Positions 1 through 7,915 of a stretch of DNA of 64,000 nt are shown here, piece after piece (the stretch's first letter is position 1; the number at the start of each line of letters is the position of its first letter). The notes under the pieces are model-generated. The model was not told the origin of the DNA and did not search any database. It was given only the letters and a program-made list of their open reading frames with translations. The DNA is from an uncultured Alistipes sp. (lineage in GTDB: Bacteria > Bacteroidota > Bacteroidia > Bacteroidales > Rikenellaceae). Made by a program: the position numbers and the translations under genes. The stretch spans positions 186,001 to 250,000 of the forward strand of contig NZ_CAJTXD010000002.1 of the NCBI RefSeq assembly GCF_910580175.1, given 5' to 3'.

Positions 1-855
1 ACGGTCCTTACGCGAATGCTGGTAGACCGAACCCCACGTCCCCAGGTCGCTCCAGCCGAAATGGCCGCAGCGGACGTATACATTGTCCGCCTTCTCCATG
101 ATGCCGTAGTCGATCGAGATCGCGCGGCATTCGGCGAAGACCATCTCCACGATGTTCTGTTCGGCGTCGGTGCCCAGGGCGTTCATCAGACCGCTGAAAA
201 GCAAGTGATGGTCGGGCAGGTATTTTTCGAAAGCCTCCGCGATGGTGCGGGCTTTCCATACGAAGATGCCCGAGTTCCAGTAGAACTCGCCGCATTGCAG
301 GAAAGTCTGCGCCAGCTGGAGGTCGGGTTTCTCGGTAAAACATTTTACCTTGCTGATGGGCTGCGCGTCCGACACCTGGATGTAGCCGTAGCCCGTGTCG
401 GGACGCGTGGGCTTGATGCCTACGGTCATCAGGGCGTCGTTCTGCGTTGCGAATTCCAGACATTCGCTGATGACGGCGCGGAAGTCGTCTTCGTCGAGGA
501 TCAGATGATCCGACGGCGTGACGATCATTTCGGCTTCGGGGTCGCGCTTGAGCAGCGAGTAGGCCGCATAGGCGATGCAGGGCGCCGTGTTGCGGCCCAC
601 GGGTTCGCACAGCACCTGCTCCGGAGCCAACTCGGGAAGATGCTCCAGCACCAGGTCTTTGTACTTGCGGTTCGTCACTACGAGGAAATTTTCCGCCGGC
701 ACGATCTTTTCGAAGCGCTCGAAAGTGTGGCGGATGAACGATTTGCCGGTGCCCAGGATGTCCAGGAACTGTTTGGGCATCGACTGCCGGCTCTTGGGCC
801 AGAACCGGGAACCGATTCCTCCGGCCATGATTACGCAATATTTGTTGCTCGCCAT
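1..855 (-). CDS. mannose-1-phosphate guanylyltransferase (partial, 3' end outside window)
   Basis: Makes GDP-mannose from mannose-1-phosphate and GTP in the cytoplasm, feeding glycan and surface polysaccharide synthesis. The first 285 codons are present; the gene runs off the start of the window. The N-terminus MASNKYCVIMAGGIGSRFWP carries the nucleotidyltransferase signature GGxGxRxWPxSR, FTEKP matches the FVEKP active-site motif, and the visible end has the family motif SDLGTWGSVY. Members are usually about 350-360 residues, so roughly 70 residues are missing. The start ATG at 855 was chosen because it puts the signature at residue 11. A Bacteroidetes -7 element lies about 90 bases upstream on the same strand. 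The family is clear; the physiological pathway is inferred. Confidence 0.93.
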   Translation of the reverse strand, partial: MASNKYCVIMAGGIGSRFWPKSRQSMPKQFLDILGTGKSFIRHTFERFEKIVPAENFLVVTNRKYKDLVLEHLPELAPEQVLCEPVGRNTAPCIAYAAYSLLKRDPEAEMIVTPSDHLILDEDDFRAVISECLEFATQNDALMTVGIKPTRPDTGYGYIQVSDAQPISKVKCFTEKPDLQLAQTFLQCGEFYWNSGIFVWKARTIAEAFEKYLPDHHLLFSGLMNALGTDAEQNIVEMVFAECRAISIDYGIMEKADNVYVRCGHFGWSDLGTWGSVYQHSRKDR

Positions 856-946
856 AGGGCTTTATTGATTTGTTTCGGATTGCTGTTGTTGCAGGTTGCC
901 GCCCGGTGTTCCGCTTTGCCGGCCGGGCGTTTCGAGTTTGTGTTTA

Positions 947-954
947 CAAAGATA
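947..954 (-). promoter_or_regulatory. candidate promoter -7 element for the guanylyltransferase gene
   Basis: On the minus strand the sequence is TATCTTTG, an exact match to the Bacteroidetes -7 consensus TAnnTTTG, about 92 bases upstream of the guanylyltransferase start. No clear -33 TTG lies 19-20 bases further up, so the call rests on the -7 box and on its position in a divergent intergenic gap. Confidence 0.5.
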
Positions 955-966
955 AAAATATTTTCG

Positions 967-974
967 TAACTTTG
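967..974 (+). promoter_or_regulatory. candidate promoter -7 element for pssA
   Basis: TAACTTTG matches TAnnTTTG. It lies 34 bases upstream of the ATG at 1009 but only 13 upstream of the in-frame ATG at 988. This supports the later pssA start, because transcription would begin at about 980. It is divergent from the box at 947-954, with 12 bases between them. Confidence 0.5.
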
Positions 975-1008
975 CCGCCTGCGTGGAATGAATTTTTTCA
1001 CATCCCCT

Positions 1009-1728
1009 ATGAAAGCAAAGCTCTTTACCATACCCAACCTGTTGACCCTCGCCAACCTTTTGTGCGGGGCTACGGGTGCCGTGGCGGCCTTGCAGTGGGG
1101 CGATCTGACGCTCGCTTTCGTCTTGATGATCGCCGCTGCGGGGTTCGATTTCTTCGACGGGCTGGTCGCCCGGCTTCTGGGCCAGGATGGCACGTTGGGC
1201 GTTCAGCTCGATTCGTTGGCCGATGATATTTCGTTCGGATTCCTTCCTGCGGCCGTTCTCTTCGTGCTTTTCGGACGTATGCCCGGCACTTGGCTGCCTG
1301 AAAGCGCCGGTGTCGCGGTGCTGCTTTTCGCCGCTTTTGCCGCGCTGCGTCTGGCCAAGTTCAATGTCGACGATTCGCAGCATGCCGAGTTCTGCGGTTT
1401 GCCGTCGCCTGCCGCGGCTCTTTTTTGCGCGTCCCTGGGTTTGTTGTCCGAGCGGTGCGGGCTGGTGTTGCCGCGCGAGGCCGTGCTGCTCATCGCTCTG
1501 GCCGTCGGCGTGTTGATGGTCTCGCCCGTGCGGATGTTCGCCCTCAAATTTCACGGTTACGGCTGGAAGGGCAACGAGGTGCGCTATTCGTTCCTTGTGC
1601 TCGGCGCCGGCCTGCTCGTCGCCTTGCGCTGGTGGGCCGTCCCTTTGATCGTGGCGCTGTATGTTGTCGTTTCGACCGCGATGTGGATCGCCTGCCGTCC
1701 GGAAAATCATCGGCAAACCGATAAATAG
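1009..1728 (+). CDS. pssA: CDP-diacylglycerol--serine O-phosphatidyltransferase
   Basis: An integral membrane enzyme that joins CDP-diacylglycerol and serine to make phosphatidylserine, the precursor of phosphatidylethanolamine. The CDP-alcohol phosphatidyltransferase motif is complete, with D47, D50, G51, A54, R55, G64, D68 and D72 at the family spacing. It is followed by several hydrophobic segments. The product is 239 residues from MKAKLFTIPNLLTLANLLCG; an in-frame ATG at 988 would add seven. The later start is preferred because it leaves room for a leader after the -7 box at 967-974 and begins right at the first membrane segment. The stop is 3 bases before the next ATG, so the porin and transglycosylase genes downstream are probably cotranscribed. 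Confidence 0.93.
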   Translation: MKAKLFTIPNLLTLANLLCGATGAVAALQWGDLTLAFVLMIAAAGFDFFDGLVARLLGQDGTLGVQLDSLADDISFGFLPAAVLFVLFGRMPGTWLPESAGVAVLLFAAFAALRLAKFNVDDSQHAEFCGLPSPAAALFCASLGLLSERCGLVLPREAVLLIALAVGVLMVSPVRMFALKFHGYGWKGNEVRYSFLVLGAGLLVALRWWAVPLIVALYVVVSTAMWIACRPENHRQTDK

Positions 1729-1731
1729 CTT

Positions 1732-3864
1732 ATGATGATGGGTGCGTTGAAACGGGTCGTCCGTATCGGGTTGCTCGGAGCGTTTGCCGCGCTTCCGTTG
1801 GGTGCGTCGGCCCAGCTCGACGCCCGGTCGATCCTCCGTGCCCAGCAGCAGGGCCAGCAGACCGATCTCTACGGCTCGAATCCTTATGAGAGCGACGACG
1901 AGGCGACCATTGCCCAGGACACCGCCCGCAAGGAGCGCAAGATACGCAAACCGCTCGAATCCTACTTTTTCAGCGACTCGGTGCGGGCGCTCAACAACTT
2001 CAAGTGGCACATCAGCCGCGACTACAACCGCGTGGCCATCGGGCCGCTCGATACTACGCTGACCGATTTCAGGATCGACTATCCGTTCTACCTCCACGAC
2101 GTGGGCGACATGGCCCAGGGTGCGCTGGGACAGACTTCCCTGCCGCTGAACTATTTCCGGCGGCCGCAGTCGTCCGACTTCGCGTTCGCCGACCCCTACT
2201 ACGCCTACACCTACAACATGGAGAACGTGCCTTTCTACAACACCAAGCGGCCGCTCATCCGCATGGGCTACATCGAGTCGGGGCAGAAGCGCTACCGCGA
2301 GGAGAACTTCAACATCATGGTCGCGCAGAACATATCGCCCACCACGGGGTTCAACGTCGATTACCGTTCCCACAGCACTCGGGGATTGTATGCGTGGTCG
2401 CGCACGAAGAACCACAACGTGGCCGTCGCTTTCAGCCACACCGGCAAGCGCTACTCTGTCCATGCCGCTTACTACAACAACCACATCGAGCAGCAGGAGA
2501 ACGGCGGTGTCGTGGGCGTCTGGGCCATCGCCGACACCACGTTCCAGCACCCTTCGGGCGTGCCCATGAAGCTCGCCGACGCCCAGGCCAGGAATATCTA
2601 CCGCAATAATGCGTTCTTTGTCACGCAGTCTTACGGCATTCCCTTGCAGCGTATGACCGAGAGCGACTTTTCGCTGGCCGACCTTTCGGCCGTCTATATC
2701 GGCCATTCGTTCCAGTACAGTTCGTGGAGCAAGGTCTATACGGATCGCAACCGGCCCTATGTCGACGAGCGCGACCATCGGGACGAAAACGGTGCGTTCG
2801 TTCCCGCCACAGGCAATTATTACGACAATTGGTACATCGACCCCGCGCAGTCGCGCGATTCGCTTTACGAGCGGGTCATCTCCAACCGGATTTTCGTGCA
2901 GGCCCAGCCGTGGGATCGCAACGGAGTCGTCGGCACGATCGATGCGGGCGTGGGTGTGGACTTGCATCTCTATTCGCAGTTCGGTGCGGGCGACTATCTG
3001 TCCGGCGGTTACCGCAAGGTCAAGAAAACAAGCTATTTCGCCTACGGATCGGTCGGCGGAAAGATCAAGAAGTATGTCGACTGGGACGCCAACATCCGGT
3101 TCTACCCGTCGGGATACCGGGGCGGAGACCTCGAAATCGGCGCCCGCCTGGCGCTGACGGGGTATATCCGCCGTCACCCCCTGATTCTCGAAGGGCGTTT
3201 CTCCATGGAGCGCCGCACGCCGTCCTATTGGCAGGAGAATCTTTTCTCGAACCACTTCATGTGGTCCGCTCCTTTGAACAAGGAGAATGAGACTCGTTTC
3301 GAGGTCAAGTTTACGGTGCCCGACTTCGCGTTCGAAGCCGGAGTCTGGCAGGGCATCGTCGGCGACAAGGTCTACTACGGATCCGACAGCCGCATCGCCC
3401 AGCATGGCGGAAGCGTCGGCCTCACGAGTGCGTATGTGCGTAAGGATTTCCGCTTGGGCGGACTTCATCTGGACAACAGGGTATTGTTGCAGTGGAGTAC
3501 GGATCAGGAGGTCGTCCCCGTTCCGCTTTTGAGCGCCTACCTGTCGTATTATTACGAATTCTGGGTCGTGCGCAATGTTTTGCGTCTGCAAATCGGGTTG
3601 GATGGGCATTATCACACCAAGTACCATGCCCCGAGTTACAACCCTGCCTTGTCGGCGTTCTACAACCAGCGCGAAGTCGATGTCGGGAACTATCCCTATG
3701 TCGATGCTTTCGTCATGGGAAAGTGGAAAAGAATGCGTATATTCTTGAAGTACCAGCATCTGAACAAAGGGTTGTTCGGCAACGGCGAATACTTTGCGTT
3801 GGCCGGCTATCCGCTCAACCCCGGTATGTTCAAGATCGGTATTTCGTGGGGATTCTATGATTAG
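1732..3864 (+). CDS. putative porin (Porin_10-like outer-membrane beta-barrel)
   Basis: Product of 710 residues with a signal peptide (VRIGLLGAFAALPLGASA, cleavage near residue 27), then a polar linker rich in Q, D and E, then a long run of alternating aromatic/polar beta-strand sequence typical of large outer-membrane barrels. Tracts such as YAYTYNMENVPFYNTKRPLI fit the Bacteroidetes putative porin family (Porin_10), as I recall that family; no search was possible. It probably sits in the outer membrane, with unknown substrate. It starts 3 bases after pssA and is followed by a periplasmic transglycosylase, an envelope context. Three consecutive Met codons start the frame, so the exact first residue is uncertain by two. 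Confidence 0.8.
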   Translation: MMMGALKRVVRIGLLGAFAALPLGASAQLDARSILRAQQQGQQTDLYGSNPYESDDEATIAQDTARKERKIRKPLESYFFSDSVRALNNFKWHISRDYNRVAIGPLDTTLTDFRIDYPFYLHDVGDMAQGALGQTSLPLNYFRRPQSSDFAFADPYYAYTYNMENVPFYNTKRPLIRMGYIESGQKRYREENFNIMVAQNISPTTGFNVDYRSHSTRGLYAWSRTKNHNVAVAFSHTGKRYSVHAAYYNNHIEQQENGGVVGVWAIADTTFQHPSGVPMKLADAQARNIYRNNAFFVTQSYGIPLQRMTESDFSLADLSAVYIGHSFQYSSWSKVYTDRNRPYVDERDHRDENGAFVPATGNYYDNWYIDPAQSRDSLYERVISNRIFVQAQPWDRNGVVGTIDAGVGVDLHLYSQFGAGDYLSGGYRKVKKTSYFAYGSVGGKIKKYVDWDANIRFYPSGYRGGDLEIGARLALTGYIRRHPLILEGRFSMERRTPSYWQENLFSNHFMWSAPLNKENETRFEVKFTVPDFAFEAGVWQGIVGDKVYYGSDSRIAQHGGSVGLTSAYVRKDFRLGGLHLDNRVLLQWSTDQEVVPVPLLSAYLSYYYEFWVVRNVLRLQIGLDGHYHTKYHAPSYNPALSAFYNQREVDVGNYPYVDAFVMGKWKRMRIFLKYQHLNKGLFGNGEYFALAGYPLNPGMFKIGISWGFYD

Positions 3865-3908
3865 CGTATTGTTCTGCACGGCTTGAGCAGCCCGCAAACC
3901 GATTTTCT

Positions 3909-4592
3909 ATGCTGAAAAAAACAGCTTTGGCTTTTGCTTTCCTGACGATTTCTACTGCTTTCCGTTGTTCCGATCCGGGAGCTTTCCGCTCTGCGGAGCA
4001 GTCCGAGCGCGTCGGCAACGCCTATTCGTTGTTGCTGGAGGGCGAATATGTTATTTCCGCTTACGACGAGTTGATCCGCGACATCAGCGAGCAGGAGGGG
4101 CACGACTGGCGCCTGCTCTCGGCCATCGCCTACCATGAGTCGCGTTTCCGTTCGCACCTGGTCTCGCGGCGGGGCGCTCGGGGGCTGATGCAGATCATGC
4201 CGTCGGTGGCCCGGCAGTTCGGCATACCCGTCGCTGAAGCGGCCGACCCCGTTGCTAACGTGTGGCTGGCCAATAAGTTGCTGTCGCGGATCATGGAAGC
4301 GCTCCGCATTGCCGCAGGCACTCCGGACGAGGATCGTATGAGCATCGTTCTGGCTTCCTACAACGGGGGGCTGGGGCATGTGTGCGATGCCCGGCGTCTG
4401 GCGCGCTTCTATGGGGAGAATCCCGATTCGTGGGAGGTTGTCAAGCGTTATCTGAAGCTCAAGTCGCTGCCCGAATATTATACGCACGAGGTCGTCGAAT
4501 GCGGCCGGTTCGCCGGCAGCCGCCAGACTGCGGCCTATGTCGACGATGTGCTGGGGCACTACAAGAAATATTGCAGCATGGTCGGGCGATGA
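3909..4592 (+). CDS. lytic murein transglycosylase (SLT/GH23 domain)
   Basis: Cleaves the glycan strands of peptidoglycan to give 1,6-anhydromuropeptides. The 227-residue product has an N-terminal hydrophobic export signal followed by Cys20; the residues before it do not make a good lipobox, so lipidation is uncertain. The SLT domain starts near residue 50. E77 in AYHESRFRSH is the catalytic glutamate, followed by the family motifs GARGLMQIMPSVA and SYNGGLGHV. It is a compact single-domain enzyme of the MltE/Slt type. It is the last gene of the pssA group and is followed by a hairpin terminator. Confidence 0.92.
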   Translation: MLKKTALAFAFLTISTAFRCSDPGAFRSAEQSERVGNAYSLLLEGEYVISAYDELIRDISEQEGHDWRLLSAIAYHESRFRSHLVSRRGARGLMQIMPSVARQFGIPVAEAADPVANVWLANKLLSRIMEALRIAAGTPDEDRMSIVLASYNGGLGHVCDARRLARFYGENPDSWEVVKRYLKLKSLPEYYTHEVVECGRFAGSRQTAAYVDDVLGHYKKYCSMVGR

Positions 4593-4653
4593 CCCGAAAA
4601 AGACCGAAGGGGCGTATGCTGCCGGCCCGGATTCCTCGCCGACTCTTGTTTTA

Positions 4654-4678
4654 GGGCTGCTCCGTTGCGGGGCAGCCC
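4654..4678 (+). terminator. hairpin terminator after the transglycosylase gene
   Basis: GGGCTGC at 4654-4660 pairs with GCAGCCC at 4672-4678. Inner pairs CCG/CGG, with one G-T pair between, extend the stem to 11 bp around a TTG loop. The T tract after it is short, so termination strength is uncertain. Confidence 0.6.
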
Positions 4679-4704
4679 TTGTTATCGGATGGTTGTGCGG
4701 AAAG

Positions 4705-4724
4705 GAAAATAAAAACAGTTCTTT
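4705..4724 (+). repeat. left arm of a 20-bp inverted repeat
   Basis: GAAAATAAAAACAGTTCTTT. Its reverse complement recurs at 5245-5264 with one mismatch, and the inner 16 bases (4709-4724 with 5245-5260) are perfect. The two arms enclose about 520 bases that contain only a gene relic. See the matching right arm and the findings. Confidence 0.8.
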
Positions 4725-4730
4725 GTGTAG

Positions 4731-4930
4731 ATGCTTGGACGCAGCGCACGGAGGAGGCGTACGCACGGAGGCTGCTGCCCAGCGGGGCCACGGTGCCCGA
4801 ATCGAAGACGACCATGCCGGCGTAGACACTGCCTGCGAAGCAGGACGACGACGACCAATAATTGCCCTCGACGCCGACAGCTGTCAAGTCTCCCGACTCT
4901 CGGGTGCGGTAGCCCGCGGCTGGTAAAAGA
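4731..4930 (-). pseudogene. relic of a FISUMP (Fib_succ_major) domain protein, C-terminal end
   Basis: On the minus strand a 122-codon open frame (5019-4651) contains LPAAGYR at about 4926, then YWSSS, and ends its recognisable part in VRCVQ at about 4735. This order (LPAAGYR, YWSSS, F.SG.V, RA..SVRCVQ) is the hallmark C-terminus of the Fibrobacter succinogenes major paralogous domain found on Bacteroidetes fimbrial and surface proteins. The residues before LPAAGYR do not resemble the expected upstream domain, and the frame runs past the usual end into the inverted repeat. It is therefore a fragment without its front, not a working gene. It has the same orientation as the surface operon upstream. 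Confidence 0.6.
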
Positions 4931-5244
4931 AGCAATCGCTGGAATGAATGCCGCAGCGGGGTCATCGAGAGCAACGCCGCGGCAAACTGGGATGGACAAC
5001 TGGCAACACCGCAAAACAAGAAGCAAAAGTTTTTGCACGGAATCTTTGCATTAAGGTTTCAGCGTTGAATTATTTGCGCATGAAACGTTCTTGCACCGAA
5101 TCGTCGATACCGAATGAACCGTCCGCACCGAATTTCTGTGCTGAACTTTTGTATCAACTTCTTTTTTGCGCCTTATATTACCAGTGGATTGCTGAATCTA
5201 CGTACCGCGCTGGCGGAAGCCGTGACCTCTGCCATTCCGGGTAG
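4931..5244. other. gene-poor interior of the inverted-repeat segment
   Basis: No convincing gene or RNA. The stretch is more AT-rich than its surroundings. It holds two near-matches to the -7 promoter element on the plus strand (AATCTTTG and AACTTTTG, each one base off TAnnTTTG) and a repeated CACCGAAT word. I can assign no function. Confidence 0.4.
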
Positions 5245-5264
5245 AAAGAACTGTTTTTATGTTC
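5245..5264 (-). repeat. right arm of a 20-bp inverted repeat
   Basis: The minus strand reads GAACATAAAAACAGTTCTTT, one mismatch from the left arm at 4705-4724. The arm overlaps the last two bases of the TGA stop of the PCMD lipoprotein gene. Either orientation of the enclosed segment would still leave TGA in place. Confidence 0.8.
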
Positions 5265-6900
5265 ACAAGTCCGCGTAGTCGTAGAGCAGTTCGAAGTCGT
5301 CCACCCACATGCGGCTTTGGGTCGAGCCGACGAAGTAGTCGCCCCAGCGCGATCCCGAGCAGACGATCATCATGTGCGTGGGTTGGATGTCGGTGTTGCG
5401 CCAGTCGATTTCGATGTTGAACGGTATCCATCCGTCCGTGCTTTTCTTGAAGATCAGTTCGCCGTAGCCCAAGACATCCTTGCCGTTCGGATTGAAGACG
5501 ATCGGCGGAGTTTTCGTGTAGACTTGCACGGGCGATTCCGCCGTGCCGCCGTACTCTTCCGGTGTCCACGTGCCCAGGGCGATGTAGATCGACCCCTCGT
5601 CCATGTCGTCGTTGGTCAGGGTCTGGCCCGGGGGCATCGTGGTTACCTGCTTCATGTCGATGTCGATCTGCCCCTGGGTATATTTTACCCAGCCGCGCAG
5701 GGCGATGGGATGGGTGGCGAACGGACGGCCGAAGTTGACCTTGCCGTTGGTGCCTACCGTCTCCGCATAGGTGCCTATGAAGATGTTGCCCGCCGCGAAT
5801 TTGCCGATGCCCATGAGCGAAGCGAATCGCGAACTCAGGCAGGCCGAGGCAGCACCTGCCGAGCCGGGCCGGACGTCGGGACTGCCTTCGCAGATCGTCT
5901 CGCCCGCCGATATGGAACCTTTGTTGCCGCTGTCCCAGAATGCTTGGTCTTCAGATAGATAAGGATATATGATCTTGCCCGGTTTGCTCCATTCTTCGAA
6001 TCCGGCGTTGGGCAGAGGCAGGGCCGCTTCGGTCGTGAATTTTTCGATCTCCGATTCATCGTCGCCGGAGTAGGCCACCGCTTCGTAGCCGGTCTCCGGC
6101 AGCAATCCACGCACCTGTGCCGAGAACAAGCCGCCGTTGACGGTCAGCGTCTCTTGCGCCACTTCCGTCCATTCTTCGGTGCCTGCGGCCCGGTAGCGGA
6201 AACCCAGTTTCGTGCCGCTCAATCCCTCGGCGTGGAGCCATGCCGAGTGCGTCCAGGGGGCGATGCGGGAGAACCTCACTTTCACTTCGGTGTACTCCAC
6301 CGTCAGATACCAGTCTTTCGTGTGGCCATGATAGGTCACATCCACGCGGCGGGCGCCTTTCGAAAAGTCGTGCAGCCGATCGAGGTTCGTGTCGTCGAGT
6401 TCCAGCACATCGGTGCACGACATGGTCGAAATGTCGCGCGGCCCGAGCTTCAGCGCCGTGACCGTCACTTGCGAGAGGTCTTCGAAACCCACATAGGCCT
6501 TGGCCGTGCGGGCCGTGGTGTCCCACTCCGTCGTGCCGATCTGCCCCTCGACTGCGAACTTCCGCTCGATCGTCTGCCGGGCCTCGATCGTCCAGGGATA
6601 ATCCTGATAGATCGAGAGGTTCACATAGAGCGGCGTGCGCATGTTGTGACGCCCTACGATCGGCGTCGAGAGGGTGGCGTTTTCCGTTACCGTGCAGGCG
6701 GTAATTTCCACCGCCTGGATGTCGGTCGTCTCCTCCAGCGGCAGGATCACGCGCAGCTCTTTCTCGTCGATGGTCGGCTCGCCCGACAATCCCTCGGCCG
6801 CGATGCTCTCGATGCGGCACACCACCAGCGGGTAGGGGATGTCGTTCACGATGCAGCCGGCCAATGCCAGTGCCAGTATGTAGCAACCCAATCGTTTCAT
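5263..6900 (-). CDS. PCMD-domain surface lipoprotein (last gene of surface operon)
   Basis: Product of 545 residues. The start MKRLGCYILALALAGC has a lipoprotein signal with a good lipobox (LAGC), so it is probably lipid-anchored in the envelope. The middle (about residues 195-295) has a fibronectin-III-like module. The last 250 residues begin at PNAGFEEWSKPGK and match the pattern of the PCMD ('putative carbohydrate metabolism') domain, a jelly-roll fold; its role is not established. The start overlaps the stop of the upstream barrel gene in ATGA, which suggests translational coupling. Length and domain order resemble the other PCMD protein in this operon. Adhesion or glycan binding is a guess. 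Confidence 0.82.
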   Translation of the reverse strand: MKRLGCYILALALAGCIVNDIPYPLVVCRIESIAAEGLSGEPTIDEKELRVILPLEETTDIQAVEITACTVTENATLSTPIVGRHNMRTPLYVNLSIYQDYPWTIEARQTIERKFAVEGQIGTTEWDTTARTAKAYVGFEDLSQVTVTALKLGPRDISTMSCTDVLELDDTNLDRLHDFSKGARRVDVTYHGHTKDWYLTVEYTEVKVRFSRIAPWTHSAWLHAEGLSGTKLGFRYRAAGTEEWTEVAQETLTVNGGLFSAQVRGLLPETGYEAVAYSGDDESEIEKFTTEAALPLPNAGFEEWSKPGKIIYPYLSEDQAFWDSGNKGSISAGETICEGSPDVRPGSAGAASACLSSRFASLMGIGKFAAGNIFIGTYAETVGTNGKVNFGRPFATHPIALRGWVKYTQGQIDIDMKQVTTMPPGQTLTNDDMDEGSIYIALGTWTPEEYGGTAESPVQVYTKTPPIVFNPNGKDVLGYGELIFKKSTDGWIPFNIEIDWRNTDIQPTHMMIVCSGSRWGDYFVGSTQSRMWVDDFELLYDYADL

Positions 6901-7901
6901 TGGCGGTCTCCTTTCTTCTTGTTCCACAGATGGATGGTCAGACCTATGCGGATGTCGGCTATGTTGAGCCGGAAATTCATTTTCGAATATTCGCGGGTGC
7001 CCGTCTTTGCGCCTTGTTGGTCGTATTGGTTGATGTGCGTATAACGGAAGCCTCCCAGACCGAACGAAATCGCAGCGCAGACGTTCGGAAACGCATAGAC
7101 CGCCACGCCCGGGTTGAGCCAGACCTTGATCGTCGTGTTGTCCGAGGAGGTGTGTTTGCGGCTGTCGCCCGACTGATAGGCGAAGACGTTCTCGCCTGTG
7201 CTGAGCGACAGTTCGATTTCGCCGAATACCGCGAAGCGGCCTTTTTCGTCGAGCGGGACGTACGAGCGGTGGAACAGACCGAACGAAAAGCGGTCGTTGG
7301 TCAGATCCAGCCAGGGAATCTCGATGTCCAGGTCGTTCTGCTCTCCCAGGTTGATGCCCAGCGAATTGAGTTTGCCCGAAATGTGGGTGTAGCCGAACCG
7401 CACGCCGATGCAGCGGTTGTCGCGGTAGAAGTAGCCTACGAACGGGTTTACGGTGGTAATGTTGCCGCTCAGGTCGATGTTCTCGAATATCGGGAACATG
7501 TCGGCGTCTTCGGTCGAGAGCGTTCCGTAGGAGACGGTCAGACCGCACATCGTCTCGCCTTTGTAGACGAAGCGGTTTTTGTTGATCTCGCGGTCGATGC
7601 GGTGGCGCGTCGGCAGGAAGCGGCGTTTGATGCGCATGCCGCCGGGCGAATATTCTACTGCCGGCGCCGTCTTTCGCGACGTTTTGCGGCGCGCTTTCGC
7701 GTCGGCAGCCGGTGCGGCCGTGTGCAAGGCAGGGAGCGGATCGGCGGCATCCGCAGGGGTTTCCTCCGGCGCGATTTCCGTCGCCGGACTGATTGCTTGC
7801 GTCGGAGTGTTTCCCTCCGTGGTTGCTTCCTGGGCCTGCGTCGTTGGGGCGGCGATCAGAAGCAAGGTCAGCAGGGACGTATGTAGCAAATTGGTCTTCA
7901 T
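6897..7901 (-). CDS. outer-membrane beta-barrel protein, paralogue A
   Basis: Product of 334 residues from MKTNLLHTSLLTLLLIAAPT, a clear signal peptide ending near QAQ. An Ala/Pro/Thr-rich linker follows to about residue 75, then alternating strand sequence (PFVGYFYRDN, RSYVPLDEKGRFAVFGEIEL) ending in RIGLTIHLW, as in transmembrane barrels. A GTG at 7919 would add six residues; ATG at 7901 was preferred because it begins the signal peptide. It is about the same size as the gene upstream and aligns with it over the whole barrel, so the pair is a tandem duplication. It probably forms an outer-membrane platform for the lipoproteins of the operon, but this is inference. Confidence 0.8.
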   Translation of the reverse strand: MKTNLLHTSLLTLLLIAAPTTQAQEATTEGNTPTQAISPATEIAPEETPADAADPLPALHTAAPAADAKARRKTSRKTAPAVEYSPGGMRIKRRFLPTRHRIDREINKNRFVYKGETMCGLTVSYGTLSTEDADMFPIFENIDLSGNITTVNPFVGYFYRDNRCIGVRFGYTHISGKLNSLGINLGEQNDLDIEIPWLDLTNDRFSFGLFHRSYVPLDEKGRFAVFGEIELSLSTGENVFAYQSGDSRKHTSSDNTTIKVWLNPGVAVYAFPNVCAAISFGLGGFRYTHINQYDQQGAKTGTREYSKMNFRLNIADIRIGLTIHLWNKKKGDRQ

Positions 7902-7915
7902 CGGGTGCGGGTGTC

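Noticed and set aside
862..3897. Long minus-strand open frame of 1011 codons over pssA and the porin
   Set aside because: Antisense shadow of real genes; the protein is compositionally odd and has no signal or known motif.
4537..5244. Plus-strand open frames in the inverted-repeat segment
   Set aside because: Arg/Cys-rich shadows of the FISUMP fragment; no credible product.
4705..5264. Classical MITE or insertion sequence
   Set aside because: No target-site duplication beside the inverted repeats and no transposase; kept only as a possible invertible segment.
5263..7548. A possible fusion of the PCMD lipoprotein with upstream sequence (761 codons)
   Set aside because: The extra 216 codons are the barrel gene read out of frame; a lipoprotein signal at 6900 marks the true start.
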